A stretch of 64,000 nucleotides of DNA from NCBI GenBank assembly GCA_013348725.1, contig CP054689.1, forward strand, positions 918,501-982,500, read 5' to 3'. The position numbers and the translations under genes were made by a program. This document shows positions 52,721 to 61,100 of the stretch, in pieces. The stretch comes from Ectothiorhodospiraceae bacterium 2226 (lineage in GTDB: Bacteria; Pseudomonadota; Gammaproteobacteria; GCA-013348725). The number at the start of each line of letters is the position of its first letter. Position 1 is the stretch's first letter. The notes below the pieces were generated by a model. It was not told where the DNA came from, made no database searches, and was given only the letters and a program-made list of their open reading frames with translations.

Positions 52721-53185
52721 TCAACCCACGCGCGGGGCGGCGCGCTCCCAGGCGCGCTCGCGCAAGGCCTGCTCGATATACGCCAGATGGCGCTCCTCGT
52801 CGGCGAGGTTGCGCTGCACCACGGCGCGCACTTCGGCCGGCAAGGGGATCGCGAGCGCATCGTTGTAGCGGTGGTTGGTGAGTGACTCGTTGGTCTTCAT
52901 CGCCTCTAGCGCGCCCTCGGTGCCGCTGAGGCTGCGCAAGGCGGTGAAACCCTCGATGAAGAACCCTTTGAAATCGCGGCTGAGGGAGGGCGGGCGCTCG
53001 CCGAGCCCACGGATGAGGTCGGTCAGCGATTCGATGTGACGCTCATGGTCCGCCCGAAACTCGCTGAGCCGGGCGTGGATATCGGGGTCGCCGACGTGCT
53101 CCAGGGCCTGCCCGTAGGCATGAACGGCATCGATGTCGAGTTGTGCCAGGGCCACCAGGCGCTCGGCTACGTCCCTGCGATCCAT
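52721..53185 (-). CDS. PA2169-type four-helix-bundle protein, second copy
   Basis: This 154-residue paralogue shares ALEAMKTNE, the NLADEERHL ending and the EFRADHERH motif with the following gene. It probably arose by tandem duplication, since the two genes stand 21 bp apart in the same direction. Both may form homo- or heteromeric bundles. The metal-binding residues of true ferritins cannot be confirmed by eye. Confidence 0.85.
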   Translation of the reverse strand: MDRRDVAERLVALAQLDIDAVHAYGQALEHVGDPDIHARLSEFRADHERHIESLTDLIRGLGERPPSLSRDFKGFFIEGFTALRSLSGTEGALEAMKTNESLTNHRYNDALAIPLPAEVRAVVQRNLADEERHLAYIEQALRERAWERAAPRVG

Positions 53186-53290
53186 CGCGTCTTGACTCCC
53201 GTACCAGCCGTCTTCCTGAAAACGTCCGACGCGCTCTCTCGGGGCGCGTCGTCTGGAAAGTATAGCCGCGCGCGCTGGCGCGGGCGGCGA

Positions 53291-53851
53291 TCAGAAACGG
53301 CTGTTCAGGTAGAAGCCGAAGCTGCCGGCCTCCAGCGTCTCGCCGGTACCGCGGGTGTGGTAGTCGAGACGGAGATAGCGCATCCCCACGCTGCCGTTGT
53401 CGGTGATGCGGTAGTCGTACTGCAAGACGTAACCCAGCGCATCGTCGAAACGGGTGTCGCCCTCGGCCAGGAGACCGCCGGTCGCAAGGCGTGGATTGAA
53501 GTGGTAGGTGAACCCCCCGCCGAGGCGGTGATCGGAGTGCCGGAAGAAGAACAGGCTATCGATGGGGAAGCGTTCGAGGTAACCGTCGCCATGCACGTTT
53601 CGAAGTCGGTAGCCGCCCGTCAGCTGCGACTCGAAGCGCTTGGCGGCATCGAGATCGAGCGCGATGCCGGCCGACAGGTGCAGGCCCGAGCCGGCCCGCA
53701 GCGTCAGGCCGTTGCCGTCGCCGTTTTGGAACAACAGGCGCTCGTCGCCCCCGGCGTCGTAACCGAACCCGGCGGTGGGGCGGAGCTCCCAGGCATGGAC
53801 AGGTGTGATCAGAAACAGCGCGAGGACGACCAACAGGGTTGTTGTTTTCAT
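53291..53851 (-). CDS. Exported outer-membrane barrel-like protein
   Basis: The 186-residue product has a signal peptide (TTLLVVLALFLITPVHA) and alternating strands ending in GFYLNSRF, a BAM-type C-terminal phenylalanine. It has eight likely strands, similar in general to lipid A-modifying or small porin barrels such as PagP/PagL; no catalytic motif is clear. An octamer tandem repeat lies about 150 bp upstream. Confidence 0.75.
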   Translation of the reverse strand: MKTTTLLVVLALFLITPVHAWELRPTAGFGYDAGGDERLLFQNGDGNGLTLRAGSGLHLSAGIALDLDAAKRFESQLTGGYRLRNVHGDGYLERFPIDSLFFFRHSDHRLGGGFTYHFNPRLATGGLLAEGDTRFDDALGYVLQYDYRITDNGSVGMRYLRLDYHTRGTGETLEAGSFGFYLNSRF

Positions 53852-53996
53852 GACACGGTCCCGTGGCGATTACGCAACACGCCCTCAGTGTACCGCGGGA
53901 GCGCGAGGGACAAAAGAGCGACGTGTCACATCACGCGCGCGGGCGCAGTGCCTCGGCGAGGGTCGCGGCGGCATTCCGCACCGGCATCAGGAGGGT

Positions 53997-54044
53997 GACG
54001 GCGGGACGGCGGGACGGCGGGACGGCGGGACGGCGGGACGGCGA
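53997..54044. repeat. Octamer tandem repeat, six units of GACGGCGG
   Basis: Six consecutive 8-bp units run from 53997 to 54044; only the last differs (final base A). It lies between the stop of the DUF2231 gene and the start of the barrel gene, 146-193 bp upstream of the latter. As 8 is not a multiple of 3 and the array is outside genes, copy changes would alter spacing only. Confidence 0.9.
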
Positions 54045-54096
54045 AGGGTCGCAGGCATGGCCGCATTGTACAGCCCCCCGCCCGCCTCGCGGGAAC

Positions 54097-54570
54097 TCAA
54101 CCCGGGGGTGGCCGGCCGCCACCGGCGACCCCGACGCCGCGCCGGTAAACCATCTCGCCCCCCATCCAGCCGGTCACCATCAGGATCAGCACCGTGAGCA
54201 CCGACAGGCTCAGCCCCCAGGGCAATACCGCCCCCCCGACATCCTGCAGACGCACCAGCCAACTCACGAAGGCCAGCATCAATACCAAGGTGTTCCCCGC
54301 CGCGTGGATGTGGCCCGCCCGCGAGTTGCGCGCCCCCGCCAGCGCCATGAAATCGAGGATTCCCGCCGTGGCCGCGGCCGAGCCGGCGACGAAGCCGGCG
54401 CCCACCAGCCACAGCGAGGCGCGGGCCCAGAAGAAATCCTGGGTCAGCCAGAAGGCGATGTCGGTCAGCAACGCGGTGCTGAGAAAGGCGATGGGGAACG
54501 GGACCAACATCGGATGCAGCGGGTGCCCGCCGATCGCTGCCCTGCTCTCGGTATTGTCTCGGCCGTCCAT
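54097..54570 (-). CDS. DUF2231 membrane protein
   Basis: The 157-residue protein has four hydrophobic segments and the GGHPLHPMLVPFPIA motif near the N-terminus that defines DUF2231. It is likely an inner-membrane protein of unknown role. The C-terminus is Gly/Pro-rich. Confidence 0.85.
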   Translation of the reverse strand: MDGRDNTESRAAIGGHPLHPMLVPFPIAFLSTALLTDIAFWLTQDFFWARASLWLVGAGFVAGSAAATAGILDFMALAGARNSRAGHIHAAGNTLVLMLAFVSWLVRLQDVGGAVLPWGLSLSVLTVLILMVTGWMGGEMVYRRGVGVAGGGRPPPG

Positions 54571-54843
54571 GGCGCGCTCCTTGTGATTGTTGTGCGTGGC
54601 GAGGCCGGCGGGCCTCGTACCGCTACGCCCGCACCCAGCCGTGGGTGGCGTACGACGCGGGCAACGCTACAGGCATGCGCCACGCCCCAAAGGCCGCCGA
54701 TCACGCGGCGCCCATCGACGAAGGGTCGGGAGCGGGAGCACGCCCGCGGGCTAGGCCCCGCCGGCGAAGCGGGCCGCTATGCGCGAGCCCTGCTAGAAGC
54801 CTAGTCGCGCCCGGCGGCAGTGCAAGCGACTGATCCCACTGGC

Positions 54844-56625
54844 TCAGCCGGCCATGCGCACGGGCGCGTGCGGCGTCTGCTCGCCCGCAGCCCGCTCCTC
54901 GACGACGCGCCCACCGCCTACACGCAACAGGGTATCGGCCTCGGCCAGCGTGCTGAGGCGATGCGCGATGGTGAACACCGTACGCCCGCGGGCCAAGCGG
55001 CGGATGCTCTCGACGATGGCCTGTTCGGTGGTGCCATCGATGGCGCTGGTCGGCTCGTCGAGAATCAGCAGCGGGGCATCCTTCAGGAAGGCGCGCGCCA
55101 AGGCGATGCGCTGACGTTCGCCGCCCGAGAGGCGCGCGCCCCGCTCGCCGACCTGCGTGTCGTAGCCCTGCGGCAGGGCGCGAATGAACGCATCGGCGCC
55201 CGCCTGACGCGCGGCCTCCTCCACTTCCGCGCGGGTGGCGCCACGCCGCGCATAGGCGATGTTGTCCGCGATCGAGGCGGCCAGCAGCGTGCAATCCTGG
55301 GCCACCACCGCGAACTGACGGCGCAGGTCGTCCAGGCGCCAGTCGCGCAGGTCCACCCCGTCGAGCAGGATGCGGCCGTGGTGCGGGTCCATCAGACGCA
55401 GCAGCAGGTTGATGAGCGTGGTCTTGCCCGCGCCGGAGCGCCCCACGACCCCGACGAAACGCCCCGGCGCAACGTCCAAGCTGACGCCGGTCAGCACCGG
55501 CGCGTCCGCCTCGTAGGCGAAGCTCACCTCCTCGAAGGTCACGCGGCCCTGCGCCCGGCCGCGCGCCGGGGCGCCCGGCGACTCGGGTACCCCGGCGGGT
55601 TCGTCGAGCACCGCAAAGGCCCGCTCGGCGCTCGCAAGGGCCCGCTGCTGGGCCGTGACGTGGCTGCCGAGGGTGCGGATCGGGGCGTACAACTGGGCGA
55701 TGTAACCCATGATGAGCACCAGGTCGCCGAGCGACATGCTGCCGCCCTCCACGTAGCGCACACCGAGGTAGAGCACCGCCACGGTACCCACCGCCGTGGT
55801 CACGCCCATCGCCAGCCCGTACAGGCTCTCGTGACGGATCACCCCGAGCCGGGCGCGCACGCCCTGTCCGGCGCGGCGCATGTAGCGGCTGCGCTCGTGC
55901 CGGTCGCGGTTGAACAAGGTCACCACGCGCAGCGCCGACATGGTCTCCTGCACAATGCTCTGCGCCGCGGTCTCGTGCTCCTTCACGTCCCGCCAACGGT
56001 CGCGGATTCGCGTCTGACTGAGATGAATGAGGATCAGCAGCGGAACCGAGGTCGCCAGCGCGATCACCGCCAGGGCCGGGGCGATGAGAAAGGTGACGTA
56101 GAGAAAGCCGGCCAGCGTTGCCAGGGACACGACCACCGGCAGCGGCCCGTACAACGCGGTCCACTGAATGCCCGGCGCGTCCATGTTGATGCGATAGGCC
56201 GTGTCGTGCGCGCCCCCCGCCTCCTGCTTCAACAGCGAGGCGCGTAGGCCGCGGCCGAGCAGCTTGGCGCGAAAGTCCAGCGTCATGCGCTCACCGACGT
56301 ACTCGCGCAGCAGCCAGTCGCCGATCTGGTGCGCGACGGCGCCGAGGCCCACCGCCAAGGCAATGCCGACCACGACGAAGAACATCGCATCGGGCGAGCT
56401 ATGCCAGGCCGCCGGCAGCCAGTCCAACCAGGCGGGCAAGGGTTCGGCGCCGAGGACGTTGTCCACCATCAGCTTCAACGGTAACGGCGCGAGCAGCGCC
56501 AAGGGAATGCCGATCAGACCCACCAGCAGCACCAGCGCGAGCAGCGGCCAATAGGGCCGCGCCTCGCGCAGGGCCCGGGCGTAGATCGCAAGCGTGTGCT
56601 GGGTACGGCTGTTACGGTTGGCCAT
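54844..56625 (-). CDS. ABC exporter, fused membrane and ATPase domains
   Basis: The 593-residue protein has six membrane helices in an ABC_membrane domain (residues ~20-300), then the ATPase with Walker A (GRSGAGKTT), signature (RLSGGERQRI) and Walker B (LLILDEPTSAID). It resembles MsbA/lipid-type homodimeric exporters, but the substrate is unknown. ATG 56625 has AAGGAGACG upstream; a start 26 codons earlier is open but unsupported. Confidence 0.9.
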   Translation of the reverse strand: MANRNSRTQHTLAIYARALREARPYWPLLALVLLVGLIGIPLALLAPLPLKLMVDNVLGAEPLPAWLDWLPAAWHSSPDAMFFVVVGIALAVGLGAVAHQIGDWLLREYVGERMTLDFRAKLLGRGLRASLLKQEAGGAHDTAYRINMDAPGIQWTALYGPLPVVVSLATLAGFLYVTFLIAPALAVIALATSVPLLILIHLSQTRIRDRWRDVKEHETAAQSIVQETMSALRVVTLFNRDRHERSRYMRRAGQGVRARLGVIRHESLYGLAMGVTTAVGTVAVLYLGVRYVEGGSMSLGDLVLIMGYIAQLYAPIRTLGSHVTAQQRALASAERAFAVLDEPAGVPESPGAPARGRAQGRVTFEEVSFAYEADAPVLTGVSLDVAPGRFVGVVGRSGAGKTTLINLLLRLMDPHHGRILLDGVDLRDWRLDDLRRQFAVVAQDCTLLAASIADNIAYARRGATRAEVEEAARQAGADAFIRALPQGYDTQVGERGARLSGGERQRIALARAFLKDAPLLILDEPTSAIDGTTEQAIVESIRRLARGRTVFTIAHRLSTLAEADTLLRVGGGRVVEERAAGEQTPHAPVRMAG

Positions 56626-56812
56626 GGCGTCTCCTTCCGGCACCTTCGACGGCGGCGCCATTAGACCAAAGCCGCCGCTCACGGCGGATGAAGAACCTCC
56701 CAATCTTCAAGGATGTAGGAACGCGCCCGGGGCTAGAGGCGCGTGGCCACGCGGCGCCGGCTGACCTAAAGTCTTGAGTGCGAGGCGCAGTGCCTACCAA
56801 GGAGGGGAACCC

Positions 56813-57172
56813 ATGAAACAGCCACTGATGGTGTTACTGATTGCCGGCGGTTTTTCGCTCAGCGCCTTGGCGCAGACCGGCATCGCCGAGGGCGAGGGCG
56901 AACAAGGGGAAGGGGTCGGGCTGACGATGGAGCAATTCGAAGCGTTCGACCGCACCGGCGACGGCTACATCGAGCGCGAGGATGCCGAGGGCGAGCCTAT
57001 GCTGTCCGAGCAGTTCAACGACATCGACAAGGACGGCGACGGGCGTATCTCTCAGGCCGAGTTCGCCGCTTTCCTGGCGGAGACGCAGCAGGACCCCGAG
57101 GCCGAGCAGTACCTTGAGCAGCAGGCGCCGGGCGAAGGCGCGCCCGAGGGCGGCGAACCAGGTGTGGAATAA
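56813..57172 (+). CDS. Exported EF-hand protein
   Basis: The 119-residue product has a signal peptide (residues 1-20, cut after LSALA) and two EF-hand loops, DRTGDGYIEREDA and DKDGDGRISQAEF, each with Asp ligands at 1, 3 and 5. The rest is acidic. It probably binds calcium in the periplasm. AAGGAGGGG precedes ATG 56813. Confidence 0.88.
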   Translation: MKQPLMVLLIAGGFSLSALAQTGIAEGEGEQGEGVGLTMEQFEAFDRTGDGYIEREDAEGEPMLSEQFNDIDKDGDGRISQAEFAAFLAETQQDPEAEQYLEQQAPGEGAPEGGEPGVE

Positions 57173-57182
57173 GGGGGCGAAG

Positions 57183-57213
57183 GGTCCGGTCCCCCGTCGC
57201 GGGGGACCGGACC
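57183..57213. terminator. Perfect 13-bp hairpin between convergent genes
   Basis: GGTCCGGTCCCCC and GGGGGACCGGACC pair fully around a 5-base loop between the EF-hand gene and nrdJb. No T run follows on either side, so it may block RNA polymerase, protect 3' ends, or act with Rho rather than be a classical terminator. Confidence 0.5.
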
Positions 57214-57252
57214 GCGGTATGGCAGTACGCGGCAGCTAACGGATACGGGCGC

Positions 57253-57981
57253 TCAGCCGCACTTCGACTCGCCGCAGTTGAGGCAGGTGAGGCAGTTGTC
57301 CATGGTGATCATGGCCTTGGTCTGACACTTGGCACAGAGCTGCGCACCGGGCGGAAAGTCGTTGCCGTCGTCGCAACCGGGGCCGGTCTTCAGGGCGTTT
57401 TCGTACTGGGCGCGCTTCTCGGCGATGAGCTTCTGCTGGTGCTCGTCCAGGCCCTCGTCCTTGATCAAGCCGATCATGCGCATGTGGCTCTCGATGGCAT
57501 CGCCGATCTCGGCCACCAGCGACGGCATGTACTTGCCGCCCTTCTTGAAGTAGCCGCCCTTCGGGTCGAACACCGAGCGCAACTCCTCCACCAGAAAGGT
57601 CACATCCCCGCCCTTGCGGAACACCGCCGAGATGATGCGCGTGAGGGCCACGATCCACTGGAAGTGGTCCATGTTCTTCGAGTTGATGAAGATCTCGAAG
57701 GGGCGACGCATCTCGTAGGGCGTACCCTCGTTGAGCACGATGTCGTTGATGGTCAGGTACAGCGCGTGCTCGGTGAGCGGCGTCTTGATCTTGTAGGTCG
57801 AGCCGAGCAACATCTCGGGGCGCTCGACCTTCTCGTGCATCTGTATGACCTGGGCGGGTGTAGCGACCTCGGCCTTGCCGTCCGCCGCCGACTGGGCAGC
57901 CGCCTGAGCAGCGGGCGAGCTCTCCGCCTCTTCCTTCACCACGCCGTAGCCGACGATCTTCTTCTCGATCTTGGTTGTCAT
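57253..57981 (-). CDS. nrdJb: Adenosylcobalamin-dependent ribonucleotide reductase, subunit NrdJb
   Basis: The 242-residue protein has a TSCPD-type domain and a C-terminal cysteine cluster (CAKCQTKAM, CLTCLNCGESKCG) that re-reduces the active site in class II enzymes. It corresponds to the C-terminal part of one-piece NrdJ. It starts 28 bp after nrdJa. AGGACC precedes ATG 57981. Confidence 0.93.
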   Translation of the reverse strand: MTTKIEKKIVGYGVVKEEAESSPAAQAAAQSAADGKAEVATPAQVIQMHEKVERPEMLLGSTYKIKTPLTEHALYLTINDIVLNEGTPYEMRRPFEIFINSKNMDHFQWIVALTRIISAVFRKGGDVTFLVEELRSVFDPKGGYFKKGGKYMPSLVAEIGDAIESHMRMIGLIKDEGLDEHQQKLIAEKRAQYENALKTGPGCDDGNDFPPGAQLCAKCQTKAMITMDNCLTCLNCGESKCG

Positions 57982-58009
57982 TGTTCGGGGTCCTCGTGCG
58001 GTGACGCGC

Positions 58010-60163
58010 TCAGAATTTGCCGTAGTAGCCTTCTTTCAGGGCGTCATAGAGATTCGCGGCGGTATGCACCTCGCCGTCGTATTCGATCTCCTCGTTGCCC
58101 TTCACCTCGATCACCTCGCCGTTCTCCAGTTCGAAGCGGTAGGTGGTGGCGGCCAGGTCCTGCTCCTTGACCAGCACGCCCTGGAAGGCCTCGGGATTGA
58201 AGCGGAACGTAGTGCAACCCTTCAGCCCCTGTTCGTAGGCATAGAGGTAGATATCCTTGAAGTCCTCGTACGGATAATCGGTCGGCACGTTGGCGGTCTT
58301 GGAGATGGACGAGTCCACCCACTTCTGCGCCGCGGCCTGGATATCCACGTGCTGCTTGGGCGAGATGTCGTCCGCGGTAATGAAGTACTCGGGCAGCCGC
58401 GCCTCGTCCTCCTCGGCATGCGGCATCGCCTTGGGGTTCACCAACTCGCGGTAGGCGAGCAGTTCGAAGGAGAACACGTCCACCTTCTCCTTGGACTTCT
58501 TGCCCTCGCGGATCACGTTGCGCGCGTAATGGTGTGCGAAGCTCGGCTCGATACCGTTGCTGGCGTTGTTGGCGAGCGACAGGGAAATAGTTCCCGTGGG
58601 CGCGATGGAGCTGTGGTGGCTGTAGCGCGCGCCGTGCTCGGCCAGCGCCTCCACCAGCTCCGGATCCACCTCCGCCACACGCTGCATGTAGCGGCTGTAA
58701 CGCGCATGCAGCACCTTGCCGAGCACGATGTCGCCCACCTTATAGCCGTCGCGCGCCATCTCCGGGCGCTTGCGCAGCATGGCGGGGGTGACCTCGAAGG
58801 CCTCGTTCATGATCGGCGCGGGTCCCTTCTCCTTGGCGAGGTCGAGCGCCGTGCGCCAACCCGTCACGGCCATCTCGCGCGTCACCTCCTCCGTGAACGC
58901 GACCGAATCGGTGTCGCCATAGCGCATGCGCAGCATGGTCAGGGTCGAGCCGAGCCCGAGATAGCCCATGCCGTGGCGGCGCTTGCGGAAGATCTCGTTG
59001 CGCTGCCCGTCGAGCGGCAGGCCATTGATCTCCACCACGTTATCCAGCATGCGCGCAAAGATCGCGACGGTTTGGCGGTACTCCTCCCAATCAAAGCGCG
59101 CCTTGTCGGTGAACGGGTCGCGCACGAACTTGGTGAGGTTTACCGAGCCGAGCAGGCAGGAGCCGTAGGGCGGCAACGGCTGCTCGCCGCAGGGGTTGGT
59201 GGCGCGGATGTTCTCGCAAAACCAGTTGTTGTTCATCTCATTGACCTTGTCGATGAGGATGAAACCCGGTTCGGCATAGTCGTAGGTGGAGGACATGATG
59301 ACGTCCCACAGCCGGCGCGCGCGGATGGTCTTGTAGATCTTGCAGGCCACCAGTCCGGCGTCGTTGACGATGTAGCCCCGCGTGGTGGGCCACTCACGCC
59401 AGACGATCGTCTCCGGGTCGGCGAGATCGATCTGATCCTGCTCGGCCTCCTTGGCGGTCACCGGGAAGGCCTGCACCCAGACGTCGTCGTTCTTCACCGC
59501 CTCCATGAATTCGCGCGTCACCAACAGCGAGAGATTGAACTGACGCAGCCGTCCCGCTTCGCGCTTGGCGCGGATGAAGTCGGCCGCGTCCGGATGACCG
59601 ACGTCGAAGGTGGCCATCTGCGCGCCGCGGCGCCCGCCGGCGGAGGACACCGTGAAGCACATGCGGTCGTAGATATCCATGAAGGACAGCGGCCCCGAGG
59701 TGTAGGCGCCCGCCCCCGAGACGTAGGCGCCGCGCGGGCGCAGCGTGGAGAACTCGTAGCCGATACCGCAGCCGGCCTTCAGCGTCAGTCCCGCCTCGTG
59801 CACCTTCTCCAAGATATCGTCCATGGAGTCGAGAACGGTCCCCGACACGGTGCAGTTGATGGTGGAGGTGGCCGGCTTGTGCTCCCAGGCACCGGCGTTG
59901 GAGGTGATGCGCCCGGCCGGAATGGCACCGCGACGCAGCGCCCACAGGAACTTGTCATACCACTCGGCGCGCAGCGCGGGGGTCTCCTCCACGTCGGCGA
60001 GCGCGCGCGCCACGCGCTGCCAGGTGCCGTCCATGTCCTGGTCGAGCACGGTCCCGTCCTTTGCCTTGAGCCGATATTTCTTGTCCCAGATATCGATAGA
60101 CGCGGGCTGGTACGGGATTTCCGGCGTGGTGGTGGCAATGGCGCGCAAGCGGGTGTTCTTCAT
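58010..60163 (-). CDS. nrdJa: Adenosylcobalamin-dependent ribonucleotide reductase, catalytic subunit NrdJa
   Basis: The 717-residue protein has the reductase barrel with the active-site N-x-C-x-E as NPCGEQPLPP and the first redox cysteine in STINCTVSG. It reduces ribonucleotides with adenosylcobalamin-derived radicals and no oxygen need. Splitting into NrdJa and NrdJb is known from pseudomonads. ATG 60163 lies about 120 bp after the predicted promoter; an NrdR-like box is further upstream. Confidence 0.95.
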   Translation of the reverse strand: MKNTRLRAIATTTPEIPYQPASIDIWDKKYRLKAKDGTVLDQDMDGTWQRVARALADVEETPALRAEWYDKFLWALRRGAIPAGRITSNAGAWEHKPATSTINCTVSGTVLDSMDDILEKVHEAGLTLKAGCGIGYEFSTLRPRGAYVSGAGAYTSGPLSFMDIYDRMCFTVSSAGGRRGAQMATFDVGHPDAADFIRAKREAGRLRQFNLSLLVTREFMEAVKNDDVWVQAFPVTAKEAEQDQIDLADPETIVWREWPTTRGYIVNDAGLVACKIYKTIRARRLWDVIMSSTYDYAEPGFILIDKVNEMNNNWFCENIRATNPCGEQPLPPYGSCLLGSVNLTKFVRDPFTDKARFDWEEYRQTVAIFARMLDNVVEINGLPLDGQRNEIFRKRRHGMGYLGLGSTLTMLRMRYGDTDSVAFTEEVTREMAVTGWRTALDLAKEKGPAPIMNEAFEVTPAMLRKRPEMARDGYKVGDIVLGKVLHARYSRYMQRVAEVDPELVEALAEHGARYSHHSSIAPTGTISLSLANNASNGIEPSFAHHYARNVIREGKKSKEKVDVFSFELLAYRELVNPKAMPHAEEDEARLPEYFITADDISPKQHVDIQAAAQKWVDSSISKTANVPTDYPYEDFKDIYLYAYEQGLKGCTTFRFNPEAFQGVLVKEQDLAATTYRFELENGEVIEVKGNEEIEYDGEVHTAANLYDALKEGYYGKF

Positions 60164-60262
60164 CGGTGGCAGACTCCCTGTTTATTTTAGTATTCGGCCT
60201 CCATGCCCCCTGGCGGACGCCGCGGCAGCGTCGAAGACGACATCGACCTGCCGGCGATGGAG

Positions 60263-60278
60263 ACACTAGATCTTGGGG
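60263..60278. promoter_or_regulatory. Weak NrdR-like half-site in the nrdJa leader
   Basis: ACACTAGATCTTGGGG matches the left half of the NrdR-box consensus (ACACTAGA) but not the right half. It lies just downstream of the candidate nrdJa transcription start. Confidence 0.3.
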
Positions 60279-60291
60279 TGAAGACTGGACT

Positions 60292-60320
60292 AGCTTATGG
60301 CCGCGATACCCGCCCGTCAA
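60292..60320 (-). promoter_or_regulatory. Candidate promoter of nrdJa
   Basis: On the minus strand TTGACG (60320-60315), a 17-bp spacer and TAAGCT (60297-60292) lie about 120 bp upstream of nrdJa. The -35 box is good (five of six); the -10 box matches in three of six. Confidence 0.4.
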
Positions 60321-60411
60321 TACCTTTCTTTTAGTTGAAAAACAACGCGTTATGTATTTTACACGCGCAATCAGTGACCTAGAAGATGCACATCGAAAGC
60401 GCGCCCCGAGC

Positions 60412-60425
60412 CACTATATATAGTG
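60412..60425. promoter_or_regulatory. Perfect palindrome resembling an NrdR box
   Basis: CACTATATATAGTG is a perfect 14-bp palindrome and fits the NrdR-box pattern (CWATATWG core). NrdR represses ribonucleotide reductase genes when dATP is high. It lies 250 bp before nrdJa and 120 bp before hsp20. Typical regulation needs two boxes about 31 bp apart; only one good box is seen here. Confidence 0.6.
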
Positions 60426-60459
60426 CCATCAGCCGCCCCCGCCCCCTAGCCGCCGACCT

Positions 60460-60488
60460 CTTGATAAGCGCCCCGGGCGCCTCCATAT
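60460..60488 (+). promoter_or_regulatory. Sigma32-like heat-shock promoter of the hsp20 gene
   Basis: CTTGAT (60460-60465), a 15-bp spacer and CTCCATAT (60481-60488) match the sigma32 consensus (CTTGAA, CCCCATNT) in five of six and seven of eight positions, with allowed spacing. Transcription would start near 60495, about 50 bp before ATG 60543. Confidence 0.65.
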
Positions 60489-60542
60489 CAGCGTTGGAAC
60501 CGCAGCCCATCGCGCTGCGACGCAACACGAGAGGAGGACGTT

Positions 60543-60983
60543 ATGGACATGGTGCGCTATGAACCCTGGACGCTGTTGAACCGCCTGCACCGCGAGATCG
60601 ACAGCCTGTTCGATCAGCGGGTGAGCAACGGCGAGAGTACCCACCTCAGCACGGCCGACTGGACCCCGGCGGTGGACATCCGCGACACGGGTGACGCCTT
60701 CGTGCTACACGCCGATGTACCGGGCGTCGACCCCAAGGACATCGACATCAGCATGGAGAACGGCGTGCTGACCCTGCGCGGCGAGCGCCGCCACGAGACA
60801 GAGGAGGAACGTGCCGGCTACAAGCGCGTCGAGCGGGTACGCGGCAACTTCTACCGCCGCTTCAGCCTGCCGGATAGCGCCGACGCGGAGAAGATCACTG
60901 CCAAGTGCGATCAGGGCGTGCTGGAGATCACCATCCCCAAGCAGGAGAAGGTTCAGCCGCGCAAGATCCAGGTACAGTCCTAA
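60543..60983 (+). CDS. Small heat-shock protein Hsp20, first copy
   Basis: The 146-residue protein has an alpha-crystallin domain (residues ~38-135), with AVDIRDTGDAFVLHADVPGV and the GVLTLRGERRHETEEE region, and a short C-terminal IXI-like end (LEITIPKQE). Such proteins hold unfolding clients without ATP. AGGAGG precedes ATG 60543. Confidence 0.95.
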   Translation: MDMVRYEPWTLLNRLHREIDSLFDQRVSNGESTHLSTADWTPAVDIRDTGDAFVLHADVPGVDPKDIDISMENGVLTLRGERRHETEEERAGYKRVERVRGNFYRRFSLPDSADAEKITAKCDQGVLEITIPKQEKVQPRKIQVQS

Positions 60984-60989
60984 GGGGCG

Positions 60990-61017
60990 GGGCGCGGCGA
61001 CGAGCCGCGCCCGTTTT
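60990..61017 (+). terminator. Intrinsic-terminator-like hairpin after the first hsp20
   Basis: GGGCGCGGC (60990-60998) pairs with GCCGCGCCC (61004-61012) around a 5-base loop and is followed by GTTTT. The short T run suggests partial termination before the dnaJ-type gene. Confidence 0.55.
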
Positions 61018-61051
61018 CCCGACCCCGCCCTCGCGGTGGGGTCGGGAAAAC
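61013..61051. terminator. Perfect 14-bp hairpin with A/T ends between hsp20 and the DnaJ-type gene
   Basis: GTTTTCCCGACCCC (61013-61026) pairs fully with GGGGTCGGGAAAAC (61038-61051) around an 11-base loop. It overlaps the tail of the previous stem by five bases, so the two hairpins share some bases and could exclude one another. Confidence 0.6.
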
Positions 61052-61100
61052 GCCAGGCGTTCACTCCACCGGCGGAGCAAGACGATGCGGAGCGCAGCGT

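Noticed and set aside
53997-54044. CRISPR-like array
   Set aside because: Units are only 8 bp and contiguous, without spacers; no cas genes are present.
60164-60542. Cobalamin riboswitch upstream of nrdJa
   Set aside because: I looked for the B12-box pattern (GCCACTG) in the leader and did not find it. Control by an NrdR-like box fits better.
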